Assembly: GCA_014281115.1 (NCBI GenBank)
Contig: JACONQ010000016.1
Coordinates: forward strand, 2,046,001 to 2,110,000
Reading direction: 5' to 3'
Origin: Laburnicola sp. R22_1
Lineage: Eukaryota; Ascomycota; Dothideomycetes; Pleosporales; Didymosphaeriaceae
DNA: 64,000 bases
This document shows positions 31,650 through 42,752 of the stretch, piece after piece. The translations under genes and the position numbers were made by a program. Position 1 is the first letter of the stretch; every line of letters starts with the position of its first letter. The notes below the pieces were generated by a model. That model was not told the origin of the DNA. It saw only the letters and a program-made list of their open reading frames with translations, and ran no database searches.

Positions 31650-33529
31650 ACGTACTTTGCACTCGAGTCGATTATTCTATCGAGTCAATCACTTTGCCAA
31701 GACCCTACTAAAACGTACTATTAGCAATAGTACAACGCGATGCCTTAACTATATAATAAACTACTAGTGTTAAAAGAAGCGCGTATACAGCTTATAATTT
31801 AGGCTATTAAATAAGACGCAACACTCTTTTAGCAATGCGCTGTAGCCCTCTATTCTCTTAAAGTACACTTAGCAACTAATACGCTAGAAAGACGTTTAGA
31901 CGCAACTACGCACCTAATAAAATAAGACTTACTATAAGAGAGGAGCAGGTGATTATGCAGCATATACTTAATCTAGACGCGCGAGGATTTCCGCCCTGGC
32001 TTAATGCCATAAAAGATATGGCCAATTCTTTACTAGCTGTACGCCACTACAAGCTAGTTGGCCAGAGGTGGCCTTATGACTTTGTTAAGCGCCAGCTAAA
32101 GCTTTAAGTCAAGTTTAATTAAAAGTACGACTATAAGAGAGCCCTTCAGAAGGATCCTAGGGTAATATAAGGCTAGTTCTGGCTTGTGGAGAATATAAAG
32201 GCCAAGTATAGTATTCTAGATAAGGACACCTACAATTTTAATAAGTCTGGCTTTATAATAGGCATAATATTAACTAGAGTAGTAGTTATAGGCTCTAAGC
32301 GTTAATAATAGCTAAAGTAGGTACAGTAGGGCAATAGGGAGTAGACAATAGTTATCTAAGGCATTATCGCAATAGGGTGATGGATCCCACTCTTTATTAT
32401 CTTTGGGGGCAAGCACTACCTCTCTGCCTAGTATAAGGAGAAGGATCTACCTTATAATTAGGTTATTACAGTCTCTAAGAATGGCTAGACAACAAATAAG
32501 CTTAGTCTGTAATAGCTAAAGCACTTTAATAAGCATATAAAGAGGCGTACTACTAGTAGAGTATGTTTGCTCATTATTAATAGCCACAAAAGTTACAACT
32601 CACTCGAATTTTAGAATTACTATAAAAAGAGTAATATTATTACTCTCTATATGCCTTTATATTTGTCGTACCTCTTATAGCCACTTAATGTGAGTTGTTT
32701 TACGCTGTTAAAGAAGGCGTATAGGCGCCAAGCCAAGAATCTAATACGCAATCATATTACGCACATCACTAAAATTAAGTTCCTACCTTGCTTTATTGCT
32801 ACTTTTAAGGCTTTAATTACTAAAAGTAATATTAAAGGAGGCTTTTAAGGTGCTGGCCTAGTGCCCCACAACCCAGAAGTTATAATATCGCAGCTTAACG
32901 TCCGCCTGCGTACGCCTTCACTTTGTACTATTCGCGATAGTATATAGGAGTTATAAACTCCGCAAAATAGTATAGAACTTAGGTCGCAATTAATGCTAGT
33001 TAAGCAGAGGATTTAAAGGCATGTATATAGTTCTCTAACTTATATAGTTAAGGCGGTGAAAAAGCGCGGTGAAAAAGCTTGTTAAAGACGCCAAGCTAAT
33101 AGGGCATTTTTTAGTGGTAATAACTAAACGTAACGCCGAACTTTAAGCTGCTAATAAGGCTGCCACGCGATGTAAATTGTATAAAAGAAAGCGAGTACAG
33201 CGTAAAGGAGTCCTTATAGCTAAAGAGGGCCAGCGGCTAGCTACTCTAAAGGAGTTTAGGACGCGCAGTAATGGGCAAAAGGCGAAGAAGAGGGTGCGCG
33301 CTAATAGAGGCGAATCCGCTCAACGGCGCTGTAGACGCTGCGGCAAGCCTAGGCATAATAAAACAACCTATAGGCAGCCTATAGAAGTAGATTCTAAATA
33401 GATTAGTCTATTTAGACTATTAAAAATAGTTCGTGTTAACTCTATACTATTGTGAATAGTACAGAACTTAGTGGGGTCTTGGCAAAGTAATCGACTTAAT
33501 GGAATAATCGACTCGAGTGCAAAGTATGT
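31650..33529 (+). mobile_element. Pogo-like element D, 1,880 bp
   Basis: Long inverted terminal repeats of about 58 bp, beginning ACGTACTTTGCACTCGAGTC on the left and ACATACTTTGCACTCGAGTC on the right, with TA outside both ends (31648-31649, 33530-33531). The few differences between the ends are mostly transitions of the RIP type. Only 66 bp of AT-rich DNA separate it from element C. Transposase on the plus strand. Confidence 0.92.
31740..33401 (+). pseudogene. Pogo-like transposase of element D with C-terminal CCHC-like knuckle
   Basis: Same family as element C but more heavily damaged: dozens of TAA/TAG codons in one otherwise continuous frame. Readable blocks include LNLDARGFPPWLNAIKDMAN (matching LNLDLRGFAPWLDKVENIAN of C) and TYNFNKSGFIIGI, where the catalytic Asp of the family reads Asn. 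A last open stretch (33177-33401) has CRRCGKPRHNKTTY, a degraded C-x2-C-x4-H-x4-C knuckle in which the last Cys position reads Tyr, another G-to-A type change. Confidence 0.8.
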
Positions 33530-33621
33530 TAGTAGATTTTCTTTTATAACTAGTAAGCTATATACTATCTTCTAAGACTTTACTACTACTACTTATTTCT
33601 TTTATACTTTTACTTCTACTT

Positions 33622-33654
<33 letters not shown>

Positions 33655-34912
33655 ACTTTTACTTTTATTACTTTTAGTCTTTTATATTAACTACACCCTA
33701 AATAATTACTATTACTTTAATAAGCTTTTTATACTATAGCTATGCTTTTAAACTTTTATAGTTTTTAAAAACTATTACTTATTATTTACTAGTGACTTTA
33801 TATTTTTACTTTACTAGTTCTTATTTTTAAATTTTTTTAGTAATATTTTTATTTTATTTTATTATTATAGTATAAATTGTTAGCTTGCCAAATATCTTTT
33901 TTAACCTTTTTTTTGTTTAAGATTAAAGTAAATTAAGATAAAAGGTTATTATATACTATATACAACATCTAATTCTAATTAAAGACTAATCTTAAATACT
34001 ACTTAATAACGTAATAATAGTTTAAACTTACTTGCACTCTATTTATATCTTATAAGCTTCTAACCTATATAAGATTTACTTATGCTATATATAGCACACC
34101 TAGCTTATTACTACTACTATTATTAGTTATTCTTGCTTACGCTACTACGCGGCGTACTTGCTTAAATAAGCTAACTTAATAGTAATAATAATAGCTAAAA
34201 AGATTTTATAGATATATATAACGCTCTTATTATCTTATAGCTTATTAATAAAGATCTTATTATCTATCTTTTATTTTCCCTAGTAGATTCTATTACTAAT
34301 AAGGAGTAATTGTGTCTACTAGTATAGAAATATAATTATTCTATTCTTAGTAAACTAGACTAGCTACTAACCTAACTAGTAGATAAGGATAGCCTTATAA
34401 ATAGTTAAGTATACTTATCCCTTATACTAGGTAAGCTTATAGATAGAATAAAACTCTAGTGTAGTTATTATTTAGGTAATAGTTATATAGAACTCTAGCG
34501 TGTACTTTTTAGTATTAGTAAGTACTTTAGCGTTAGCAAGGCCGCTATTAATATCTAGATAGATAGTAGGATAGAAAGCTATAGTAATAATAGGAGATTT
34601 GTAAAGGACAACCTTAATATAGTAATAAAGTAATAGTGTATCTAATATATATTACCCTTATTTTACTACTATAAGTATAGTAATACGTATCTATTAATAT
34701 ATTAACTTATATTATTTATAATAATTAGGATAGTAGTTTGTAACTTAGAATAGCAAAAAGAGATAGCTTATAGTATAGCTGCGCTAAAGTTATATCTCCC
34801 TAAAGTTCTAAGTAGCTTTTTTATAAAAATTTACTTATAGAAGTCTTACGCTAAGACTACTAACCTTGCTTAGTAGTTTAAACGCGCTTTTTTTTGTAAT
34901 TCACCTTTTTAT

Positions 34913-35008
34913 ACTCTTTTTTAATTACTAAGTAGGGGGCTCTACTTTTTTTATTATATTATTTAAGATAAAAGCCTTTGTTGTCCTACCCTCGATAGAT
35001 AAAATAAC
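34913..35008 (+). repeat. Dispersed ~95-bp repeat, copy 1
   Basis: Contains AGTAGGGGGCTCTACTTTTT followed by TTTAAGATAAAAGCCTTTGT and a GATAAAATAAC end. The same order is found at 35176-35272, 36409-36508 and, inverted, at 36078-36176. Confidence 0.7.
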
Positions 35009-35175
35009 GCTATATAGTATAAATATTTAACTTAATCTTTTATTTAAATACTAAAAAAGTATTTTATACTTTAAAATTTAAAATTATAAAACTAACTATT
35101 GGCTTGCCAAATACCTTTTTTAACCTAATTTTTTAGTTTAAGGTTAAAGTAGGTTAAGATAACCACTACCTTTTT

Positions 35176-35272
35176 TACGCTCTTTTTAATTACTAAGTAG
35201 GGGGCTCTACTTTTTTTATTATGTTATTTAAGATAAAAGCCTTTGTTGTTCTACCCTAGGTAGATAAAATAA
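35176..35272 (+). repeat. Dispersed ~95-bp repeat, copy 2
   Basis: Same motif order as copy 1, ending AGGTAGATAAAATAAC. With the inverted copy at 36078-36176 it bounds a 1-kb interval, as terminal repeats would. Confidence 0.65.
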
Positions 35273-36077
35273 CACCACACATATATATTAAAGAAAAAAA
35301 CTTTTTAATATACTAAATATTACTAATATTATAAAAGTAGGTAAACTTTATATACTATATATACCCCTTCTAGGTAGGAGTATAAACTACCTCCACTTAT
35401 TTAGTTTTTAAGTGGCTCTACTGCGTTTAATTACTACGTTTAATTACTACGTTTTTTTACTACGTTATAGTGCCCATATAATATTATATAACGTAACGTT
35501 ACGTATAAGCGCTAAGCCCTAGAACTAGAGCGTATTAAAGTTTTTCTAATATCTCCCCCTAGCTTCTAAAACAAACTACAACAATAATACCCCGCCCACC
35601 CGCCTACCTACCACATTACTAGATAATTAACACCTATCTTTTAACCTTTCGCCGCCGCCTTACTAGATAATAGACCTCTATCCACCACTCTATTACCTAA
35701 CAATTAACTACTTAGAACCCCTAGATGTATACTTTGGTACCGCCGCAATATACAACAAATCGCGAGCGCTCCTTACTCCTAACACTAAATAGCACCCCCT
35801 AGTCGCGCATTTTATACTGCGCAGGCAGTAGCGGCGCGTTATATTATTATTAACTTTGGTACCTAGTATATCTCGTAATTAACTACCTTATCATTAGTAT
35901 AAGGGGCCGATTTGCACGTGCTAATAAATAGTCTTTAGCCTAACCTATCTCGCTACTTTACCTTTTTTTAATGCGTTTTTAGCATACTTATAACTTTCTC
36001 TTATAGCTTTGTACTATACACTAAAAGGTCTACAATATTTCTCTTCCTAATACTATATATATAGTAAACTATGTGGC

Positions 36078-36176
36078 GTTATTTTATCTATTTAGGGGTA
36101 GGACGACAAAGGCTTTTATCTTAAATAACATAATAAAAAAGCAGAGCCCCCTACTTAGTAATTAAAAAAGGCGTAA
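36078..36176 (-). repeat. Dispersed ~95-bp repeat, copy 3 (inverted)
   Basis: Reverse complement of the unit: starts GTTATTTTATCTATTTAGGG and ends with GCCCCCTACTTAGTAATTAA. Confidence 0.65.
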
Positions 36177-36408
36177 AAGATAGTAAACTATAGTTATACT
36201 ATAGCTACTAAATTATAAGTATAATAACTAAACTATAGTTAAGTATTCTATTACCTATATTACTTCTATAGTTATAACTTTATAGTCTACTATAGCTTTT
36301 TAATAGTTTATTAGTTAAGAAATAATATATAACTTAGTTATACTAAAGAGTAAACTATCTAAATATCTATTAACTACTATTAATAATACTACTATAAAAA
36401 AAGTTGTT

Positions 36409-36508
36409 TTACGCTCTTTTTTTAATTACTAAGCAGGGGGCTTTGCTTTTTTATCATGTTATTTAAGATAAAAGCCTTTGTCGTTTTACCCTAGGTAGTT
36501 AATTTAAC
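36409..36508 (+). repeat. Dispersed ~95-bp repeat, copy 4
   Basis: Same unit with substitutions (AAGCAGGGGGCTTTGC), less AT-shifted at some positions than copies 1 and 2. Confidence 0.6.
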
Positions 36509-36660
36509 AATACATAAAAAAGTTAATAATAAAATTATTATTATTTTATATATATTTTATTACTACTACTATATACTAGGTACTAAGTTATAGTGCCTTC
36601 TATTTTACTCCTTTCTATATATAGTGTAGATTTAACCTTAGTTAGAATCTCTACATAACA

Positions 36661-37224
36661 AAGATCTTTAATACACGAGTTCTAGCAGCGCAAACTACGA
36701 GACTGGCCGCGTTTGATGTTTAGGAATAGACATACGAAAACCACCGTAGAACCAAGTTTGTACGCGGTCGCGTGATGTGGGATTGTACAATCAGAGTTCT
36801 CACCACAGTTGTTATTCTCATAAACAAACAAGTTGGAGACATGGATAATGAGTTTACACTCTGTAAATCCAACAGAACAGCACTGCTTGTACCAACTTCA
36901 ATTACCAGTGTCTCTGAAGAAGTGGACTTGCCTTCATCCTGTTGTGTCTGATTGCTGGGCGAATTCAGTCATTGTCCGCTTCCAGTGATTCCCTTGGAAC
37001 GATGACACACATCACTCTGACTTCCGTCCGAGTTTGTTCAACCATAAAAGGTAGCCATTGGGAGAGAGTTTTTCTACTGATTCAAGAAGTCGGTGTTTCT
37101 ATCGTCTGTACTGACTTCAAGTTCCCTTAGAGATCTCGTCCACTGCAGGATCCGGGAATAGTAGCATAACGAAACAATAGGAAGGGGCGTGGATGGTGAA
37201 GCACCCAGGATTTGACCTCGATGT
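36661..37224. other. Unique DNA without a recognised gene
   Basis: Composition returns to near 45-50% GC abruptly at about 36670. Open frames are short and none shows motifs. Confidence 0.4.
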
Positions 37225-37232
37225 CCTACATA

Positions 37233-37619
37233 CAGCGCTGACAACGTAGCGTAGTACGGTACGGTTGACCCTCATTGCTCTACGCTACGGCTTGTATGGG
37301 CGCTACGTACGTACGGGAGCCGCTGGAGATGCTAGATTACGCCCCGTAACCGTAGTACGGCCTAAAAAGGTGTTTACGGGCCGTATATGCCAAGATCCTT
37401 CCTAATTAGGTAATTAGTGATTGTTTTCTAGTGTTGAGGTCGTTAAAAAGGTTACTTTTAACAACTTTTCAACAACACCAAAAGGTCGCGTTAAAAGCTC
37501 ACAAAAAGGCTCCCGTAGAGCCGTAATTACGACTCGTCCACATACAAATTACGGCTACGGTACGGCCTAGGAGGCAGCTACGTACGTACTACGGGACGTA
37601 CGGTACGTTGTCAGCGCTG
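37233..37619. mobile_element. 387-bp hAT-type MITE
   Basis: Inverted ends start CAGCGCTGACAACGTA and are flanked by a perfect 8-bp direct duplication CCTACATA (37225-37232 and 37620-37627). The interior holds many TACGTA/CCGTA motifs and no coding capacity. The end sequence is close to that of the 7.7-kb hAT (CAGCGCTTGCAACGGT), so an element of that family may have mobilised it. Confidence 0.92.
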
Positions 37620-38161
37620 CCTACATACACCTCTCCACTTTGCCAGTGGCAGAATATGCGCCACATGCAGTTGGTAGCCATCCTAGTGCAGCCGCAATTG
37701 GTACATTGCCATATAAATTGCCGTATAATTATGATATACTGGTAGCTGGGAGTTGAAAATCGAATAGAATGCAACCCCTAAACTGAAGCTCCAAGACACG
37801 TACGACTTCTTCACCAACAGCAGCCACATGTACACCGACGAACTTTAAAACGTCAGACCGGCTCGAAGACTCTAGAAAGACCTTTCTTGGCAAATTGCTC
37901 CTTCCTAACGTGAACGTGCCAAGACAGGCTGCGCAGTGTCGAAAGTAAAGAGACGCGACATTCACCTCCGACGTCACGGGGAATTGCGCGGGTCCCTGCG
38001 CGCCGCCCTCCGTATAAAACTCTTCGCCCGTCCCTCCACCTTCTCTCTTCAACCTCTCGCCCACTTGTCTGCGGAGCACGCTGCTATCGCGGCCCTCCCA
38101 GTCTCGCAGGTTGGTTCCGTTCGCGAAACGTAAAAGCATGTACACGCCTCTTTTCCCTTTC

Positions 38162-38707
38162 CTAGGCGCTTTCAAAAAGGATCTGGAAAACACGTGGTGA
38201 GGTTGCATGGGCCTGGGGGCAATACACCGCCATCGGGTAGGTGGGAGTCCTCTGCGCTACTGCTGCGCACGACCCGGCTTCGGCCGGCAGCATTGTTGTT
38301 GAAAATCCTGCTTGCCTGTTGTATACATTGGGACGTCGCGGCGATACGGTATCGAGATCTGGATACTTGCAGTGTATCAATTCAAGGACAGGCTTGTATC
38401 GCTTCGGTAGGCTACGACGGTAGCGCAACACCCGCCGTCCGTTCTCTGTCTGCACTACGCTTTGTAAGTCATCCCGCATTCCCTCGTGCTCACAGCTAAC
38501 CTCCTCCAGTTTCGCAAGATCAAAGTACGTCAGAGCAGAGACGGCAGCGGGACCTCCCCAATGATACTGCCCCTCCGAACAGACCAATAGTCGCCCGCCC
38601 TTTGGTAGCAGGGTCCTCTCGTAGGGATCCCGGTGTGTTGGCGTGATCCACTCGGTGGCGCGGGTTTTTGCCTGCTCTGAGCCTTGTGGTGATCGTTGGC
38701 ACATCAC
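38162..38707 (-). CDS. Possible hypothetical protein, unrecognised
   Basis: An open minus-strand frame of 181 codons with moderately protein-like composition (for example CEHEGMRDDLQSVVQTENGR and RSLPKRYKPVLELIHCKYPD), overlapped at its 3' end by another minus-strand frame (37729-38208). No signal peptide, membrane segment or known motif. GC content is near 52%. It could be a degraded gene with introns or frameshifts joining the two frames. Reported only because it is the best candidate in 38-39 kb. Confidence 0.2.
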   Translation of the reverse strand: MMCQRSPQGSEQAKTRATEWITPTHRDPYERTLLPKGGRLLVCSEGQYHWGGPAAVSALTYFDLAKLEEVSCEHEGMRDDLQSVVQTENGRRVLRYRRSLPKRYKPVLELIHCKYPDLDTVSPRRPNVYNRQAGFSTTMLPAEAGSCAAVAQRTPTYPMAVYCPQAHATSPRVFQILFESA

Positions 38708-39302
38708 CTCTGGAACGGGTAGAGGTAGCTTCGGCCGCCGGACTGCATGCCTTTGGTATGGTCTAAGGGTTGTTCAAAGACACGGGCGACACGATCGGTT
38801 GAGGGCTTCGTCTTCGACTTACGACTCTCCGATGCGCTCGGGGCGCCCGCAAGGGCTTGTTCGGTACTCTACTCCCCGGATAACGCGACACCAAGTAAGT
38901 ACCGTTCCTCGCGTCCTTGCCTACGGGTCTGGCCGATACGGGCAGAAAGGTGGCTTGAAGCGCAACGGCCAGTTGCCGGAGAGCTATAGCGGTCTGGATC
39001 AGGAATAAAGTTGGCGGTGGTGACCGATCCATTTGTTTTCGTCGAGTGGCTGCCCGACAGGCTGCGCTTGAGGAAGACCAGGGACATGACAGCTTTTTCG
39101 TAAAGAAATCTTCTTTGATTCATAATATTCACTGATGTTTACCTCCTAAAGAGTTGACGTACTTTCTGACCCGTTCTCCACAAGAGTCAATCGCTCATAC
39201 TATCAACCATGCACTGAGACATAGCCACGAAAAGTGGACCTTCTCTACCCACTAACATCATTAGAGTCTCTCTCAATTGAAAGAAGAACAGACCTTCTCA
39301 CC
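38708..39302. other. Intergenic, no gene seen
   Basis: Several short overlapping open frames in different phases, none convincing. Confidence 0.4.
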
Positions 39303-40271
39303 TTAGGATTTGAATAGAATCATCTTCGGGAGCGTAGCCATTATCTCCTCCTGTAACGAGAGACTTAGACACAGGTGCGCGGGTATGATTCGCTCAAACG
39401 TCAATTTACCAGCGCAGTCAAACTTGATCTCTCGCTCAACCTCTCGATCGAGGTCCAGATTAAATTGACCCCATTCCTTGCGCATACGGTGATCTGTCAC
39501 TGAGGCCCAGAGGATTGCCAATCGGGACCGATCATCATTCCGATATCGACACCCGAAATCAAAGACAAACTCCACCATGCGCAAGGCCGGAAAGCCGTAG
39601 TAGCCGTCAGCGAGACGCTTTATCTGATTCCAGTGTTCCATATTGATCTCGACGTCGATGCAGATGCTGCGAATGTACTGACTGACAGCGGGCTTGGGTT
39701 TCCAAAACCACAAGTGGTCGCTCCTTACATGTCTCTGCGGCTCCAGTAGGAAGACGTTCGTGGCGTAGAAGATCTCGGTAGCAAAGGCTTTGATTTCAGG
39801 CGTCATGGATTGGCAGCGATGGAGGAGATCTAAAGCCAGGCGAGCGTTCGTACTCATGGTGCGAACTTCGACATAGGGGCGGTACGCCCTGAAATATGGT
39901 TGCCGCAATGGCTCGACGTCGCCTTCTGGGTCCAGAGCATCGGATATGATCTGCATCTTGATTTCGTTCGGCAGACGGTTCCAACCCCGCGCAAATCCCT
40001 CGCGCACCCTCCGTACCCGAGGGTTCAAAGAGCCGCGAAAGAGTGGCTGTGGCTTCAGTGTGGCTCCATAGTCCGCGGAGATGTAAATCGGTGCAACGGA
40101 GGAGACGAAGATACCGGGGGCGACTTCAATTGGTACGCGTGCCGTGACGGTCATGCTGCTTCCGGCTTCCATGTTCGTGGCTTGATATATCGGCGTGGGC
40201 ATCGCGGTCTGGCTGGGACTTCCGACGCCCAGGGATGGGCCCTCGTGCGCTTTGCGCTTGCGCGGCGCCAT
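39303..40271 (-). CDS. F-box/2EXR-like protein, paralogue 2
   Basis: Single exon of 322 residues. A basic N-terminus (MAPRKRKAHEG) and a variable 80-residue region precede the motif ARGWNRLPNEIKMQIISDAL, which has the spacing of an F-box or 2EXR motif (LP-E-K--I). A conserved block QSMTPEIKAFATEIFYATNVF follows, then KPKPAVSQYIRSICIDVEI and YYGFPALRMVEFVFDF. Such proteins form large lineage-specific families in Dothideomycetes. If the F-box is functional it would recruit targets to an SCF ubiquitin ligase; that is inference. It is divergent from paralogue 3, one kilobase away, and related to the broken copy at 28.6-29.6 kb. Confidence 0.75.
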   Translation of the reverse strand: MAPRKRKAHEGPSLGVGSPSQTAMPTPIYQATNMEAGSSMTVTARVPIEVAPGIFVSSVAPIYISADYGATLKPQPLFRGSLNPRVRRVREGFARGWNRLPNEIKMQIISDALDPEGDVEPLRQPYFRAYRPYVEVRTMSTNARLALDLLHRCQSMTPEIKAFATEIFYATNVFLLEPQRHVRSDHLWFWKPKPAVSQYIRSICIDVEINMEHWNQIKRLADGYYGFPALRMVEFVFDFGCRYRNDDRSRLAILWASVTDHRMRKEWGQFNLDLDREVEREIKFDCAGKLTFERIIPAHLCLSLSLQEEIMATLPKMILFKS

Positions 40272-41294
40272 CTTTGATGCTTGACCACCTGGCCTGTCAG
40301 TCTGCTACTGTGTTCAATTTGTGCGCGCGAGATAAACTTACTGTACGGGAAGTGGGGCGCCGGGGTTGCAAGCTGAGTGGTCGATAAAGTGGGAGTTTTG
40401 GTCGACGGAGGTGGAGGTTGGGGTTTATATTGGCGTGTAGCGAGCGAACGCTGCAGTGAGAGAACGCTGTGCTTATCGCACAGGAAGCTGCACGGTGAGA
40501 GAGGGATGGCGGCTAGATGGTTTGCACTAATGTTACATACCTTTACTTGTTGCGACTCGGGCATATCAGTCAGTATAACTTACGGTGAAACATTAACCAG
40601 CAGAGTTTTGAGCGTATGGTAATAGTATGATGGGAGAAAATGTACATTATAATAGTACTACGACAAAAGTTGACCCCAGGATACGCAATGCCAAGGCCAA
40701 ATATACTCAAACTTTTGGCCTATAGCTGTATCTATCAGCTGAACCGTCGAACATTTACAAATGTATGGACTTGGGCCTTCAATTCACTGCACAAAGTCTT
40801 CGGGATTCCTCGATTTTAGTTCTGACGATGCATTGGTGTCTTACAATCCGAGAGGAAACTTGTCAATGAGTAATGCCATCTCTTTCTTGGCCCTAAATTG
40901 ATCTTAAAAAACTAGCACAAGTATCAAGCGTCATGTACATACATTTCTCGAAACTTGGTCTCCTCGGGGTAGAGCCCTGAGAGAAGAAGATCGTAGCGCC
41001 TATGCATTGTTAACAGGATTCAATGCCGGCATCAAGACCCCGAACGCGCCTTCACAACGACGTACTTCGTGTATAATGTATTGTATCGCCAAGTATTGCT
41101 GATTCACTGTCATGGTCGCCAGCTGCTTGTTACTTCACACAAATTATTAGAAATTTTACGTGGTCCATTCATAGGGTACCAGCTACTACCCTGGAAACAG
41201 TGCACGACTGTTATAAAAGCGCCCCATAACCTGCCCCTACCGGTTCTTCCCCACAGCTTGACACCAGATCAACCGGCCCGAGTGTCCTGCAACC
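40272..41294. other. Shared divergent promoter of paralogues 2 and 3
   Basis: About 1 kb with no gene. It contains TATA-like elements on both sides, with the clearest listed separately. Confidence 0.45.
41212..41219 (+). promoter_or_regulatory. TATA box of paralogue 3
   Basis: TATAAAAG lies 83 bp before the start codon at 41295. Confidence 0.5.
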
Positions 41295-42206
41295 ATGCCT
41301 CCGTCTAAAATCAAGCTCACGGTTACCCCTAGCGCGGAGGACGATATGCTACTTCAGACACACCACGAGGTGTCTCTCCCCGTTGGTGGTCGCCTCTCAA
41401 TCACCTGCGCAGATCCCATCACGATCAACGGCATCATGATCAACGAACCGATCACGAACCACCCTGAAGTTCCGGTGACGATCGAAGCAATCGAAGCATC
41501 CAAGAAAGACGCACCCGAAACTTCGGCCATGGTTCCATCTTCCGAGAAAGAGCAGGATGCGCCCCAGCCAGTTGGTCTAGGTGCCACCTTTGTCCAGGGC
41601 TGGAACAAGCTCCCCGCCGAGCTCAAGCTGCACATTCTATCTTTCGACCTCTCTCACCCCTGGCGTAAATTCACTTCCAGCTCGTACGAACTCAGGCCCT
41701 ACGTCCAAATGACTCCAGAGATCGCAGCCCTAGCCCGCGAAGTCTTCTACACCCACAACACAATCCGTATCGTTTCGATCCAGCAGAGCCGCGAAGGAGT
41801 TTGGGGAACGCTGAAATACTGGACTTTTCTCTACCCGAAGCCGACCGTCAACCACTTCATCCGCACCTTGTGGGTCCGTATCCACTTCCACGTCGGTACC
41901 TGGAAATTCATCGAAAGTTTGGCCTGCGGTACGTACGGGTTCCCCAACGTCAAATATATGACCTTGCGAGTCGACTGCACGAACGTGACTAGAGGCTCGC
42001 CGCATACGCGGACGGACAACGGAGCGACGTTTGCGCAAATCTTCCACGCCGGGGCTGTGCGCTTCAAGTGCAAAGGTAGGGTTGAGCTCGTATTTTCGCG
42101 CCATACGCGTATCCTTGAAGAGGAGTGGGGCCAGGTTTATGAGTGTTTCGGCGAGAAGGTCATCTTCGAAGGTGGGCGCGGAGTGACCAAGGTGTTCAAC
42201 TTCTGA
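41295..42206 (+). CDS. F-box/2EXR-like protein, paralogue 3
   Basis: Single exon of 303 residues starting MPPSKIKLTVTPS. The N-terminal 90 residues are beta-rich and acidic (GGRLSITCADPITINGIMIN), unlike paralogue 2. From there the family core is collinear: VQGWNKLPAELKLHILSFDL, QMTPEIAALAREVFYTHNTI, YPKPTVNHFIRTLWVRIHF, YGFPNVKYMTLRVD, EEEWGQVYE. Function unknown; the LPAELK motif suggests an F-box-type interaction surface. The 3' flank (about 42260-42340) resembles DNA at 45690-45765 on the other side of the hAT. Intact, with its own TATA box. Confidence 0.78.
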   Translation: MPPSKIKLTVTPSAEDDMLLQTHHEVSLPVGGRLSITCADPITINGIMINEPITNHPEVPVTIEAIEASKKDAPETSAMVPSSEKEQDAPQPVGLGATFVQGWNKLPAELKLHILSFDLSHPWRKFTSSSYELRPYVQMTPEIAALAREVFYTHNTIRIVSIQQSREGVWGTLKYWTFLYPKPTVNHFIRTLWVRIHFHVGTWKFIESLACGTYGFPNVKYMTLRVDCTNVTRGSPHTRTDNGATFAQIFHAGAVRFKCKGRVELVFSRHTRILEEEWGQVYECFGEKVIFEGGRGVTKVFNF

Positions 42207-42752
42207 AACTGGGATCAGACCAGCGACTATGTGCAGCAAGGACGGCCCTGAAGACATGGGGTCCATACATCTATCATATCATGGGGTTGACGGTCTCGAT
42301 GATCCTGTCGCGGAATATGAGTCGGGGTTAGATACGCGCACATATGTCAACAATCAAGTATACTTGGAAATCTCGTTTTTTTCGGCAACCAAATCTGCAA
42401 ATCAATCAGTTCAAGTCCGCCTGGATAATTTTGGCTGTAAATCAAACCTTAGAGATGGATTTGATTTGTAGATTTGGAAGATTTAATGTTATTATATAGC
42501 TGTAGCTGTAGGCCTTGTAGATGTGCAAGGGTCGTGATTTTCCTAGTGTTGTAATTGGCTTAACTTACTCGTACGGGGCTGTCAACGCGTCCCTAGCCGT
42601 CAATCGTCGCGTACTCAGCCATCCCATCGCGCTGCTTCTGTTGCCGATTGCTATCGTCGCTATTAAAACGGTATACTTTTGTTGTTGTAGCGGCTATTGT
42701 TAGTAGCTCAGCGCTTACTTTTTGCTGCCTCTGCTTACCTCCAGGCCCAACG

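Larger units (their letters stand above)
33530..36660. other. Extremely AT-rich repeat relic block
   Basis: About 3.1 kb of very AT-rich DNA with no open frame longer than about 60 codons, almost no CpG, and abundant TA. It contains a TAC trinucleotide run at about 33622-33654 and at least four copies of a roughly 95-bp repeat (listed separately). A second motif occurs near 33884-33950 and again near 35100-35165. It is consistent with old transposons or retroelements mutated to saturation by RIP; superfamily not identifiable. Confidence 0.7.

Noticed and set aside
33622..33654. TAC trinucleotide array considered as a CRISPR-like or coding repeat
   Set aside because: Simple microsatellite in AT-rich DNA; no spacers, no open frame.
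37729..38208. 159-codon minus-strand frame
   Set aside because: No motif, overlaps another frame in a different phase, and extends into non-coding-looking DNA; not enough to call a gene.
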